Below are positions 35,059-42,994 of a stretch of 64,000 nt of DNA, in pieces (the first letter of the stretch is position 1; each line of letters starts with the position of its first letter). The DNA is from Pseudomonas resinovorans NBRC 106553 (lineage in GTDB: Bacteria; Pseudomonadota; Gammaproteobacteria; Pseudomonadales; Pseudomonadaceae): contig NC_021499.1 in the NCBI RefSeq assembly GCF_000412695.1, positions 1,550,001 through 1,614,000 of the forward strand, in the 5' to 3' direction. Below the pieces are notes generated by a model that was not told where the DNA came from, ran no database searches, and saw only the letters and a list, made by a program, of their open reading frames with translations. Both the position numbers and the translations under genes were made by a program.

Positions 35059-35535
35059 ATGAACCTTGAATTGCTCAACCACGTCAGCGCCTTCATCTGG
35101 CAGGAAGCGGACATGCTCGACCACGGCGACTTCGACGCCTGGCTCGCCCTCTGGGCCGAGAAGGGGACCTACATCATCCCCATCGACCCCAACGAGACCG
35201 ATTTCGAGAACACCCTGAACTACGCCTACGACGACCACCACATGCGCAAGCTGCGGGTGCAGCGCCTGATCGGCGGCGAGTCCATCTCCACCAGCCCGCG
35301 TGCCCGCACCGTGCGCGCCCTGTCGCGCTTCCGCGTGCTGGGCGAGGAAGACGGCGTGGTGACCGTGCGCTGCGCGCAGAACCTGCGGGAATTCCGCAAG
35401 GACGTGCTCAAGCACTACACCGCCGACATCACCTTCCAGCTCAAGCGCGAAGGCGAGTGCTTCAAGATCCAGCGCAAGCTGATCCAGCTCATCAACTCCA
35501 CCGATACCCTCGCCGGTATCGGCTACATCCTGTAA
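35059..35535 (+). CDS. iacD: Ring-hydroxylating dioxygenase beta subunit IacD
   Basis: A 158-residue small subunit of the aromatic-ring-dioxygenase beta family (SnoaL-like cone). It begins MNLELLNHVSAFIWQEADML and carries FDAWLALWAEKGTYIIPID and KIQRKLIQLINSTDTLAGIG. It supports the structure of the alpha subunit and has no redox centre. It follows iacC after 83 bp with GAAAGAGA as the likely ribosome binding site and precedes iacE by 10 bp. Confidence 0.9.
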   Translation: MNLELLNHVSAFIWQEADMLDHGDFDAWLALWAEKGTYIIPIDPNETDFENTLNYAYDDHHMRKLRVQRLIGGESISTSPRARTVRALSRFRVLGEEDGVVTVRCAQNLREFRKDVLKHYTADITFQLKREGECFKIQRKLIQLINSTDTLAGIGYIL

Positions 35536-35545
35536 GGGGCGCGCC

Positions 35546-36286
35546 ATGAGCCAAGTTGCACTGGTTACCGGCGCAGCCCAGGGGCTGGGCCTGGCCATCG
35601 CCAGCCGGTTGTTCGCCGCCGGCTACGCCGTGGCCATCACCGACCTTTCGCTGGAACGTGCCCAGGCCGCCGCCGACCGGCTCGACCCGAGTGGCCAGCG
35701 CAGCCTGGCGCTGAAACTGGACGTGGACAGCAAGGCCGACTTCGAGGCCGCGCTGGCCGCCGTGGTGGAACGCTTCGGCGCCCTGCACGTGGCGGTGAAC
35801 AACGCCGCCATGACCATGACCACGCCGGTCATGCAGATCAGCCCGGAAGAGTTCGACCGCGTCCTCAGTCTCAACACCCGCAGCGTCTTCGTCGGCTGCC
35901 AGGTGTTCGGCGCGCACATGGCGGCGGCCGGCTACGGGCGCATCGTCAACATGGCGTCGCTCGCCGGGCAGAACGGCGGCACCGCCACCGGCGCGCACTA
36001 TGCCGCGTCCAAGGGCGCCATCGTCACCCTGACCAAGATATTCGCCAAGGAGCTGGCATCTGGCGGCGTCACCGTCAACGCCATCGCCCCGGGGCCCATC
36101 GAATCCCCGGCGGTACGCGCGGCGGTTCCGCCGGAGCGCATGGAAGGCCTGCTCGCCAACATCCCGGTCAAGCGCCTGGGTGACGCCGATTTCCTCGGCG
36201 ACCTGGTGGTGCAGCTGGCGCGCCCGGAAGCCTACTTCACCACCGGGGCGACCTGGGATGTGAACGGTGGGCTGTTCATGCGCTGA
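35546..36286 (+). CDS. iacE: Short-chain dehydrogenase/reductase IacE
   Basis: A 246-residue classical SDR. The dinucleotide motif is VTGAAQGLGLAIAS at about 7-20, the catalytic residues are S138, Y152 and K156 (VNMASLAGQ, HYAASKGA), and NNAA is at about 85-88. In characterised clusters IacE takes part in the conversion of hydroxylated IAA to dioxindole-3-acetate. It follows iacD closely. A 223-bp gap then separates it from iacF, unusual within this otherwise tight operon. Confidence 0.9.
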   Translation: MSQVALVTGAAQGLGLAIASRLFAAGYAVAITDLSLERAQAAADRLDPSGQRSLALKLDVDSKADFEAALAAVVERFGALHVAVNNAAMTMTTPVMQISPEEFDRVLSLNTRSVFVGCQVFGAHMAAAGYGRIVNMASLAGQNGGTATGAHYAASKGAIVTLTKIFAKELASGGVTVNAIAPGPIESPAVRAAVPPERMEGLLANIPVKRLGDADFLGDLVVQLARPEAYFTTGATWDVNGGLFMR

Positions 36287-36509
36287 TCGTCTGTCCAGGG
36301 TCAGCTGCGCGTCGGGGAAGCAGCGTTGAAAGTGCCTTCGAAATGCTCATTTACAGTCGTAAATTCCGCTTTCTCAGACCCTTTCGCCACGCTTCGACCT
36401 AGCTCGCTAGCCCCTGAATCAGACGATTCCAAATGATGTCGTGCGTGCAGTGCGGCAAGTAACAACGATCGAGAACAATCAGCACCCATGAGGGTGCGGG
36501 AAGGCCGGT
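36287..36509 (+). other. Gap between iacE and iacF with hairpin near the iacF start
   Basis: No gene is supported here. A hairpin GCACCC-ATGA-GGGTGC at 36482-36497 stands 13 bp before the iacF ATG, just ahead of the ribosome-binding region GGAAGG (36499-36504). It could adjust iacF translation or mark an mRNA processing point. Otherwise nothing distinctive was seen. Confidence 0.35.
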
Positions 36510-37469
36510 ATGAGTGAGCAAGTATTGAATCTGGTGGTCCGCAAGCGGGTGGAGCAGGGCGAGGGCGTGGTGATCCTCGACCTCGCCGACCCTTCGGGCA
36601 AGAACCTGCCGGCCTTCGAAGCCGGTGCCCATGTGGACATCCACCTGAAAACCGGCCTGGTGCGCCAGTACTCCCTCTGTGGTGACCCGGCCAACGCCGC
36701 CGTCTACCGCCTCGGCGTGCTGCGCGACCCGGAATCCCGTGGCGGCTCGGTGGCTGTCCACGAACTGCTCCAGGAAGGCAGCGAGGTGGCCATCGGCGCA
36801 CCGCGCAACCTCTTCCCCCTGGCCGCGGACGCGAGCCGCTCGATCCTCATCGGCGGCGGCATCGGCATCACCCCGATGATCGCCATGGCCCACCAGCTGA
36901 CGGCCCAGGACAGCGCCTTCGAGCTGCACTACTGCGGCCGTTCCCGCAGCCGCACGGCCTTCCTCGACGAACTGGCGAACGCCCCGTTCGCCAGCTGCGT
37001 GCGCACCCACTTCGACGACGAAGACGCCGCGCAGAAGCTCGACCTGCCCGCCGTACTGGGGCAGCCGGAAGACGGCGTGCACGTCTACGTCTGCGGCCCG
37101 GCCGGCTTCATGGACTGGGTGATCAGCGAAGCGCGCAAGGCCGGCTATGCCGAGGAGCGCATCCACCGCGAGTACTTCCAGGTGGAAGTGGACGCCAGCG
37201 GCGAGAGCTTCGAAGTGGTGGCCGAGCGCAGCGGCAAGACCGTGCAGGTGGCCGAGGGCCAGAGCATCGTCGACGCCCTGGCCGGGGTGGGCATCAAGAT
37301 CGAGATTTCCTGCGAGCAGGGCGTCTGCGGTACCTGCCTGTGCGACGTGCTGGAAGGCGAGCCGGATCACCGCGACGTCTACCTGACCGATGAAGAGAAG
37401 GCCGCCAACGACCAGATCCTGGTCTGCTGCTCGCGGGCCAAGTCGAAAAAACTGGTGCTGGACATCTGA
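36510..37469 (+). CDS. iacF: Ferredoxin-NAD(P)H reductase IacF (PDR/VanB type)
   Basis: A 319-residue three-module reductase: an FMN-binding barrel (RQYSLCGDP), an NAD(P)H domain (LIGGGIGITPMIAMAHQL, VYVCGPAGFMDWV) and a C-terminal plant-type 2Fe-2S domain with C-x4-C-x2-C in CEQGVCGTC and a fourth cysteine in ILVCCSRAKS. It would pass electrons from NAD(P)H to the IacCD dioxygenase. The order FMN-NAD-2Fe2S is that of phthalate dioxygenase reductase. It precedes iacG by 18 bp. Confidence 0.92.
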   Translation: MSEQVLNLVVRKRVEQGEGVVILDLADPSGKNLPAFEAGAHVDIHLKTGLVRQYSLCGDPANAAVYRLGVLRDPESRGGSVAVHELLQEGSEVAIGAPRNLFPLAADASRSILIGGGIGITPMIAMAHQLTAQDSAFELHYCGRSRSRTAFLDELANAPFASCVRTHFDDEDAAQKLDLPAVLGQPEDGVHVYVCGPAGFMDWVISEARKAGYAEERIHREYFQVEVDASGESFEVVAERSGKTVQVAEGQSIVDALAGVGIKIEISCEQGVCGTCLCDVLEGEPDHRDVYLTDEEKAANDQILVCCSRAKSKKLVLDI

Positions 37470-37487
37470 CAGCTGAGGGGCAAGACC

Positions 37488-37988
37488 ATGGTCGATACCA
37501 CTGGATTCCGTAATGCCATGGCGCTGCTGGGCGGCGCCGTTTCGGTCATCACCACCGATGGCGCCGCCGGGCGCTTCGGTTTCACCGCCTCGGCGGTGTG
37601 CAGCGTCACCGACCAGCCGCCGACGCTGCTGGTGTGCATGAACCGCTCCTCCTTCGCCAACGGCCACTTCAAGCAGAACGGCGTGCTCAGCGTGAACGTG
37701 CTGACCGCCGAGCTGAAGGACATCTCCGCCGTTTTCGCCAACCGCGAGCTGAGTTCCGACGAGCGCTTCGCCCGCGCCAGCTGGAGCACCCTGGAGAGCG
37801 GTTCGCCGTTGCTTGAAGGCGCCCTGGTGAACTTCGACTGCCGCATCGCCCAGGCCCATGAAGTGGGTTCCCACACCATCTTCTACTGCGAAGTGCTGGG
37901 CATCCTCCACGGCAAGAGCCAGGAAGGCCTGGTGTACTTCAACCGCGCCTACCACCGCCTCGGCGACGCCTCCCGCTCGGCCTGCTGA
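37488..37988 (+). CDS. iacG: Flavin reductase IacG
   Basis: A 166-residue flavin-reductase-domain protein: LLGGAVSVITTDGAAGRFGF, FTASAVCSVTDQPPTLLVCM and LSVNVLTAELKDISAVFA. It makes the reduced flavin used by IacA. It is the last gene of the iac operon; after it lies an inverted repeat and then a separate porin gene. The group matches HpaC/HsaB-like partners of acyl-CoA dehydrogenase-fold monooxygenases. Confidence 0.9.
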   Translation: MVDTTGFRNAMALLGGAVSVITTDGAAGRFGFTASAVCSVTDQPPTLLVCMNRSSFANGHFKQNGVLSVNVLTAELKDISAVFANRELSSDERFARASWSTLESGSPLLEGALVNFDCRIAQAHEVGSHTIFYCEVLGILHGKSQEGLVYFNRAYHRLGDASRSAC

Positions 37989-38011
37989 GCCGGTGTCCTG
38001 GGGTGGCTTGC

Positions 38012-38090
38012 GTTGGGCTTCGCTACGCTCAGCCCAACCTACCGTACCGACCCTAACCCGTAGGTTGGGTAGAGCGAAGCGAAACCCAAC
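38012..38090. repeat. R1-like GTTGGG repeat after iacG
   Basis: GTTGGGCTTCGCTACGCTCA at the left is partly mirrored by GTAGGTTGGGTAGAGCGAAG and AAACCCAAC at the right. It is a variant of the R1 family also seen at 58071. Positions 38091-38345 hold no gene; a weak GCCCGT/ACGGGC hairpin lies at 38191-38214 and the porin promoter must lie beyond it. Confidence 0.55.
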
Positions 38091-38345
38091 GAGCGGTGTT
38101 GATCAAGAATTCCGGAACCAATCCGGAACATTGGCTGAAGTTGCTTATCGGCCAATTCAAAAGCTGTACCCATAACTAGAAATCGAGGGTGCCCGTAACT
38201 TCCGGGTAACGGGCCTTGCTACGCCTTTTTGCAGTAAGTGGTCATAAAAATAACAGTGTGGATTAACTGCCGAAGTTGGACTTCTTGCTAATTAATCTGC
38301 TTCCACTCGATGTGCCGTGCTTGCACATGTATTAAGGATAATTCC

Positions 38346-39623
38346 ATGTTTCAGAAAAGCTGGCTGGCCAGCGGCGTCGCTGCCGCAGGCCTGATGGGGA
38401 TGCTCGTGCCGTTCTCCGCCCAGGCGGACTTCGTGAAGGATCGGCAAATCAGCCTTGGCCTGCGAAACTTCTATATCGACCGTGACTTCAAACAGAACGA
38501 TGCGCCAAAGTCGCGTATCGGTAGTTGGACCCAGGGTTTCGATTTTCGCGCTATTTCCGGATATACCGAGGGTACTGTCCAGTTCGGTCTGGATGTATCC
38601 GGACAATATGCCTATCGCCTCGATGGCGGTGGCGGCCGTGGCCCGGACACCATCATTCCCTACGACGACAGCAGGGGTGAGCAGGTCCGCGATTACGGTC
38701 GTGCCGCGCTGACCGGCAAGATGCGCTACTCCAAGACCGAGCTGAAGGTGGGCGAGCACCGCCCGATGCTACCGGTGGCCTTCTATGACGATTCCCGGCA
38801 ACTGGTCACCACCTTCCACGGCTTCATGCTGGAGTCCCGCGAGGTGGACAAGCTGACCCTCACCGGCGGCCGCTTCACCGAGATCAGCAGTCGCGAATCG
38901 TCCAACCGCGAGAAGATGTACCTGTTCAACGGACCGGACATCAAACGCCGCAGCGATGGCCTGAACTTCGGCGGCGCCACCTACGCGTTCAGCCCGGCCT
39001 TCACCGCCAGCTACTTCTATGGCCAGCTGGAAGACATCTACCAGCAGCACTACCTGGGGGCGACCCACATCGCCGACCTCGGCAACGGCTTCGGCCTGAA
39101 GACCGACCTGCGCTACTTCGACAACAGCGAAGACGGCAAGGCGCTCTATGGCGAGATCGACAACCGCTCCTACGGCGCCATGACCACCCTGCGCAAGGGC
39201 CCCCACGCCATCGGCGTCGGCTACCAGCGCATGCTCGGCGAAAGCGCCTTCCCGACGCTCAACGGCTATGCGCCGCAGCCCTACCTGGTGAACTGGTCCA
39301 CCGTCGGCTTCGTCAAGCCCAACGAGAGCTCCTGGCAACTGCGCTACGACCTGGACTTCGCCGCCTACGGCGTGCCCGGCCTCAAGCTGATGACCCGCTA
39401 CCTGCGCGGCACCGGCATCGACCGTGGCAACAACGCCCTGGACGACAACGTCGAGAGCGAGCGCAACCTCTACCTCAGCTACGTGGTGCAGAGCGGCGCG
39501 TTCAAGGGTGTCGGCTTCGAGTGGCGCAACATCGACGTCAAAACCCGCTACGGCAACGGCGGCGCCTCGGGGCCGGACTACCAGGAGAACCGCCTGATCA
39601 CCACCTACACCTTCAAGTTCTGA
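38346..39623 (+). CDS. OprD-family outer-membrane porin (after iac operon)
   Basis: A 425-residue porin with a signal peptide of about 27 residues (AAGLMGMLVPFSAQAD). The mature part opens FVKDRQISLGLRNFYIDRDF, typical of OprD/OccK porins, includes [20 protein letters not shown], and ends in the beta-barrel terminus TYTFKF with a final phenylalanine. OprD members let small carboxylates through the outer membrane. Its place between the iac operon and cat genes suggests it admits IAA or another aromatic acid. Substrate choice is not visible in the sequence. Confidence 0.9.
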   Translation: MFQKSWLASGVAAAGLMGMLVPFSAQADFVKDRQISLGLRNFYIDRDFKQNDAPKSRIGSWTQGFDFRAISGYTEGTVQFGLDVSGQYAYRLDGGGGRGPDTIIPYDDSRGEQVRDYGRAALTGKMRYSKTELKVGEHRPMLPVAFYDDSRQLVTTFHGFMLESREVDKLTLTGGRFTEISSRESSNREKMYLFNGPDIKRRSDGLNFGGATYAFSPAFTASYFYGQLEDIYQQHYLGATHIADLGNGFGLKTDLRYFDNSEDGKALYGEIDNRSYGAMTTLRKGPHAIGVGYQRMLGESAFPTLNGYAPQPYLVNWSTVGFVKPNESSWQLRYDLDFAAYGVPGLKLMTRYLRGTGIDRGNNALDDNVESERNLYLSYVVQSGAFKGVGFEWRNIDVKTRYGNGGASGPDYQENRLITTYTFKF

Positions 39624-39685
39624 TCCACGAGCCACCCAGGGCCGGCCACGCCGGCCCTGTCCTCGACCCTGACCACGAGATAGCG

Positions 39686-40309
39686 ATGCGACTCTACGAA
39701 CTCATCACCTTCACCCTGCGGGTACGCACCCCGGCCGCCGCCCTGGCGCGCCTTGAGGGCACCCTGGCCGAAGCGGCGCCGGGCTGCACCCTGGTTGGCT
39801 GCTGGGCGTCGGAGATCGGCCCGCTGAACCAGATCGCGGTGCTGCGCGGCTTCAGCGACGAGCAGGCGCGACAGACCGAGCGCGAGCGCTTCCTGCTGGC
39901 GCGGGACGCCTTCGGCATCGAAGAATTCATGCTCGACATGAAGGTGGAGAACTACACGCTCTTCCCCTTCTTGGAACCCCTGGCGCCGGGCGCACACGGG
40001 CCTTTCTACGAACTGCGCGAGTACAACCTGATCCCTTCGGGCCTGACCCCCACCCTGGAAGGCTGGAAGAAGGCCGTGGGCCCGCGCACCGGGGAAGGTT
40101 ATTCACAGGTCTACGCCGCCTTCTACGCCACCGACGGGCGTACCCCGCGCTACCTGCACATCTGGCCCTACCGGAGCCTGGAACAACGCCTGGACGTGCG
40201 CACGCGAGCCGTCGAGGACGGCGTCTGGCCCCCGGAAAACTCCGGCCCGCAGCTGCGTGAAATGCATTCCACCGCCTACCTGCCGGCGAAGTTCTCGCCG
40301 CTGCGCTAG
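39686..40309 (+). CDS. NIPSNAP family protein
   Basis: A 207-residue protein with two NIPSNAP-like ferredoxin-fold repeats: MRLYELITFTLRVRTPAAAL to EIGPLNQIAVLRGFSDEQAR, then GPFYELREYNLIPSGLTPTL to RYLHIWPYRSLEQRLDVRTR. Bacterial members often accompany catabolic or monooxygenase genes and are of uncertain function. It follows the porin by 62 bp and ends in a strong terminator, so both may be cotranscribed. There is no signal peptide. The first gene downstream is on the opposite strand. Confidence 0.8.
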   Translation: MRLYELITFTLRVRTPAAALARLEGTLAEAAPGCTLVGCWASEIGPLNQIAVLRGFSDEQARQTERERFLLARDAFGIEEFMLDMKVENYTLFPFLEPLAPGAHGPFYELREYNLIPSGLTPTLEGWKKAVGPRTGEGYSQVYAAFYATDGRTPRYLHIWPYRSLEQRLDVRTRAVEDGVWPPENSGPQLREMHSTAYLPAKFSPLR

Positions 40310-40335
40310 GCCGGTAACCCTTTGGTCTTTTCCTC

Positions 40336-40366
40336 GGCCCGTGCCACTCCTTTGCGGGCCTTTTTT
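40336..40366 (+). terminator. Terminator after the NIPSNAP gene
   Basis: GGCCCG at 40336-40341 pairs with CGGGCC at 40355-40360, followed by six T residues. It ends the porin-NIPSNAP unit. Confidence 0.8.
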
Positions 40367-40392
40367 ATTGCGACATCGCGGCGGCATTTCAC

Positions 40393-40496
40393 CGTAGGGG
40401 CGAATTCATTCGCCAAGCCGTTCGTAGGATGGGTTGAGCGAAGCGATACCCATGCGGGCCACGGTTGATGGGTATCGCAAGCTCAACCCATCCTAC
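40393..40496. repeat. Half R2 and full R1 repeat before catR end
   Basis: GTAGGGGCGAATTCATTCGC near 40393-40412 is one arm of an R2 element without its partner. It is followed by a complete R1 element at 40424-40496 (GTAGGATGGGTTGAGC to CAACCCATCCTAC) that sits 12 bp from the catR stop. Confidence 0.7.
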
Positions 40497-40508
40497 AAGA
40501 GCAGATTG

Positions 40509-41390
40509 CTACAGCCGCCCCCGCGACAACTCCTCGATCAGCGCCAGGCAATGGGTCAGCGCCGGGGAAGCGTCACCGGTGCGGCGGCTGATGATGATGG
40601 GCGAGGTGGCCTGGGCCTCCTGCAGCTTGGCGTAGCCGATGTCGGCGCGGTGCAGCACCTGCACCGAGGCCGGCACCAGGGTGATGCCGATGCCGGCGGC
40701 CACCAGGCCGATGGCGGTCTGCAGTTCGTTGGTCCACTGCGCCACCTCGATCTGCAGGCCATAGGCGGCGAACAGCGCCAGCACGTGGTCGGCATAGCTC
40801 GGCCGGGGGTTGCCCGGGTAGAGCACGAAGCTCTCCTGGGCAAGGTCGGTGAGGCTCACCGGGCCCGGCAGCAGGGGATGCCCGGCGGGCAGGGCGGCCA
40901 CCAGCGGGTCGAGGGTCAGCACCTGCTGCTGGATCGCCGGGTCGTTGATGTGGATGCGGCCGAAGCCGACGTCGATGCGTCCGGCCTTGAGGGACTCCAC
41001 CTGTTGCAGGGTGGTCATTTCCGACAGGCCCAGCTCCAGGCCGGCGTCGCTGCGCAGGCGGCGTATCAGATCGGGCAGTACGCCGTAGAGGGTGGAGGGG
41101 GCGAAGCCGATGCCGAGCCAGGCTTTTTCCCCCGAACCAATACGCCGGGTATTGTCACAAACCTTGGTCAGCTGCTCGAGGAGGGTGCTGGAATGTTCGT
41201 GGAAAAAGCGTCCGGCTTCGGTAAGCCGCAGCGGTCGGCCACGTTCCAGCAGGGCCACCCCGAGTTCGTCCTCGAGCTGCTGGATCTGCCGGCTCAACGG
41301 GGGCTGCGCGATGTGCAGGCGTTCCGCGGCGCGGGTGAAATTGAGGGTCTCGGCGAGCGCCTGGAAGTAGCGCAGGTGGCGAAGCTCCAT
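40509..41390 (-). CDS. catR: CatR, LysR-type activator of catBCA
   Basis: A 293-residue LysR-type regulator. The N-terminal winged HTH is MELRHLRYFQALAETLNFTR with AAERLHIAQPPLSRQIQQLE; the effector domain follows (LGIGFAPSTLYGVLPDLIRR, PLVAALPAGHPLLPG). ATG 41390 with CGGAG upstream is preferred to the longer frame. It is divergent from catB over 124 bp containing an ATAC-N7-GTAT site. In Pseudomonas CatR binds cis,cis-muconate and activates catBC(A). Its place next to catB makes the assignment firm. Confidence 0.9.
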   Translation of the reverse strand: MELRHLRYFQALAETLNFTRAAERLHIAQPPLSRQIQQLEDELGVALLERGRPLRLTEAGRFFHEHSSTLLEQLTKVCDNTRRIGSGEKAWLGIGFAPSTLYGVLPDLIRRLRSDAGLELGLSEMTTLQQVESLKAGRIDVGFGRIHINDPAIQQQVLTLDPLVAALPAGHPLLPGPVSLTDLAQESFVLYPGNPRPSYADHVLALFAAYGLQIEVAQWTNELQTAIGLVAAGIGITLVPASVQVLHRADIGYAKLQEAQATSPIIISRRTGDASPALTHCLALIEELSRGRL

Positions 41391-41425
41391 GGTGACTCCG
41401 GGGTGGTGGTGTTCGGGGTTCATCG

Positions 41426-41440
41426 ATACCTTGCGGGTAT
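41426..41440. promoter_or_regulatory. CatR-type LysR operator
   Basis: ATAC-N7-GTAT (ATACCTTGCGGGTAT) matches the dyad of LysR-family recognition sites. It lies 36 bp before the catR start and 75 bp before catB. It should bind CatR without inducer and set muconate-dependent activation. Confidence 0.7.
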
Positions 41441-41514
41441 CGTGCTAGACAAACTCTATATTGGACCCCACGGTTTGTCGCGGCCACTATCCGATACCAG
41501 AACAAGCAAACCTG

Positions 41515-42648
41515 ATGGGTATTGAAGTGAGCCAAGTCCTGATCGAAAGCGTCGAGACGATCATCGTCGACCTGCCGACCATCCGCCCGCACAAGCTGGC
41601 CATGCACACCATGCAGCACCAGACGCTGGTGGTGATCCGCCTGCGCTGCTCCGATGGCATCGAAGGTCTCGGCGAGTCCACCACCATCGGTGGCCTGGCC
41701 TACGGCAACGAGAGCCCGGAAAGCATCAAGCAGAACATCGACAGCCACCTGGCTCCGCTGCTGATCGGCCAGGACGCCGCCAATATCAACGCCGCCATGC
41801 TGCGCCTGGACAAGGCCGCCAAGGGCAACACCTTCGCCAAGTCCGGCCTGGAAAGCGCCCTGCTCGACGCCCAGGGCAAGCGCCTTGGCCTGCCGGTCAG
41901 CGAGCTGCTCGGCGGCCGCGTCCGTGACGGCCTGGAAGTGGCCTGGACCCTGGCCAGCGGCGACACCGCCAAGGACATCGCCGAAGCCCAGCACATGCTG
42001 GAAATCCGCCGCCACCGCATCTTCAAGCTGAAGATCGGCGCCGGTGAAGTGGACCGCGACCTCAAGCACGTGATCGCCATCAAGCAGGCCCTGGGCGACA
42101 CCGCCAGCGTGCGCGTGGACGTCAACCAGGCCTGGGACGAATCCGTTGCCCTGCGCGCCTGCCGCATCCTCGGCGACAACGGCATCGACCTGATCGAGCA
42201 GCCCATCTCGCGCATCAACCGTTCCGGCCAGGTACGCCTGAACCAGCGCAGCCCGGCGCCGATCATGGCCGACGAATCCATCGAAAGCGTCGAAGATGCC
42301 TTCAGCCTGGCCGCCGACGGCGCCGCCAGCATCTTCGCCCTGAAAATCGCCAAGAACGGCGGCCCGCGTGCCGTGCTGCGCACCGCGCAGATCGCCGAGG
42401 CGGCCGGTATCGCCCTTTACGGCGGTACCATGCTGGAAGGTTCCATCGGCACCCTGGCCTCGGCCCACGCCTTCGTGACCCTCAAGCAACTGACCTGGCA
42501 CACCGAGCTGTTCGGCCCGCTGCTGCTGACCGAGGAAATCGTCACCGAAGCGCCGGTCTACCGCGACTTCCAGCTGCACGTGCCGCGTACCCCGGGCCTT
42601 GGCCTGGCCCTGGACGAAGAGCGCCTGGCGTTCTTCCGCCGCAAGTAA
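41515..42648 (+). CDS. catB: Muconate cycloisomerase
   Basis: A 377-residue enolase-superfamily enzyme that converts cis,cis-muconate to muconolactone. Catalytic parts are the KxK lysines in RIFKLKIGAG, the metal ligands in VRVDVNQAW, LIEQP and MADES, and a C-terminal GGTMLEGSIG. ATG 41515 gives the usual length; a GTG 12 bp on is another possible start. It leads the catBCA operon under CatR. Confidence 0.95.
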   Translation: MGIEVSQVLIESVETIIVDLPTIRPHKLAMHTMQHQTLVVIRLRCSDGIEGLGESTTIGGLAYGNESPESIKQNIDSHLAPLLIGQDAANINAAMLRLDKAAKGNTFAKSGLESALLDAQGKRLGLPVSELLGGRVRDGLEVAWTLASGDTAKDIAEAQHMLEIRRHRIFKLKIGAGEVDRDLKHVIAIKQALGDTASVRVDVNQAWDESVALRACRILGDNGIDLIEQPISRINRSGQVRLNQRSPAPIMADESIESVEDAFSLAADGAASIFALKIAKNGGPRAVLRTAQIAEAAGIALYGGTMLEGSIGTLASAHAFVTLKQLTWHTELFGPLLLTEEIVTEAPVYRDFQLHVPRTPGLGLALDEERLAFFRRK

Positions 42649-42664
42649 ACAGGAGATCGATCCC

Positions 42665-42955
42665 ATGCTGTTCCACGTGAAGATGACCGTAAGACTTCCG
42701 GTCGACATGGACCCGGCCAAAGCCGCCAAGCTCAAGGCCGACGAGAAGGAACTGGCCCAGCGCCTGCAGCGCGAGGGCAAGTGGCGCCACCTGTGGCGCA
42801 TCGCCGGTCACTACGCCAACTACAGCGTGTTCGACCTCGAAAGCGTCGAGGCACTGCACGACACCCTGATGCAGCTGCCGCTGTTCCCCTACATGGAGAT
42901 CGAGGTGGACGGTCTGTGCCGCCACCCGTCGTCGATTCACGAAGACGATCGTTGA
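42665..42955 (+). CDS. catC: Muconolactone delta-isomerase
   Basis: A 96-residue ferredoxin-fold enzyme converting muconolactone to 3-oxoadipate enol-lactone. It begins MLFHVKMTVRLPVDMDPAKA and contains REGKWRHLWRIAGHYANYSV and the LPLFPYMEIEVDGLCRHPSS end, all typical of CatC decamers. It follows catB by 16 bp with AGGAGA as ribosome binding site. Confidence 0.96.
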   Translation: MLFHVKMTVRLPVDMDPAKAAKLKADEKELAQRLQREGKWRHLWRIAGHYANYSVFDLESVEALHDTLMQLPLFPYMEIEVDGLCRHPSSIHEDDR

Positions 42956-42971
42956 TCGTTTCGCAACCGAT

Positions 42972-42979
42972 AAAAACAA
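42972..42979 (+). promoter_or_regulatory. Crc/Hfq-type motif before catA
   Basis: AAAAACAA fits AANAANAA and lies about 15 bp before the catA ATG, beside its AGGAAA ribosome-binding stretch. Confidence 0.45.
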
Positions 42980-42994
42980 GATGAGGAAATAGCC

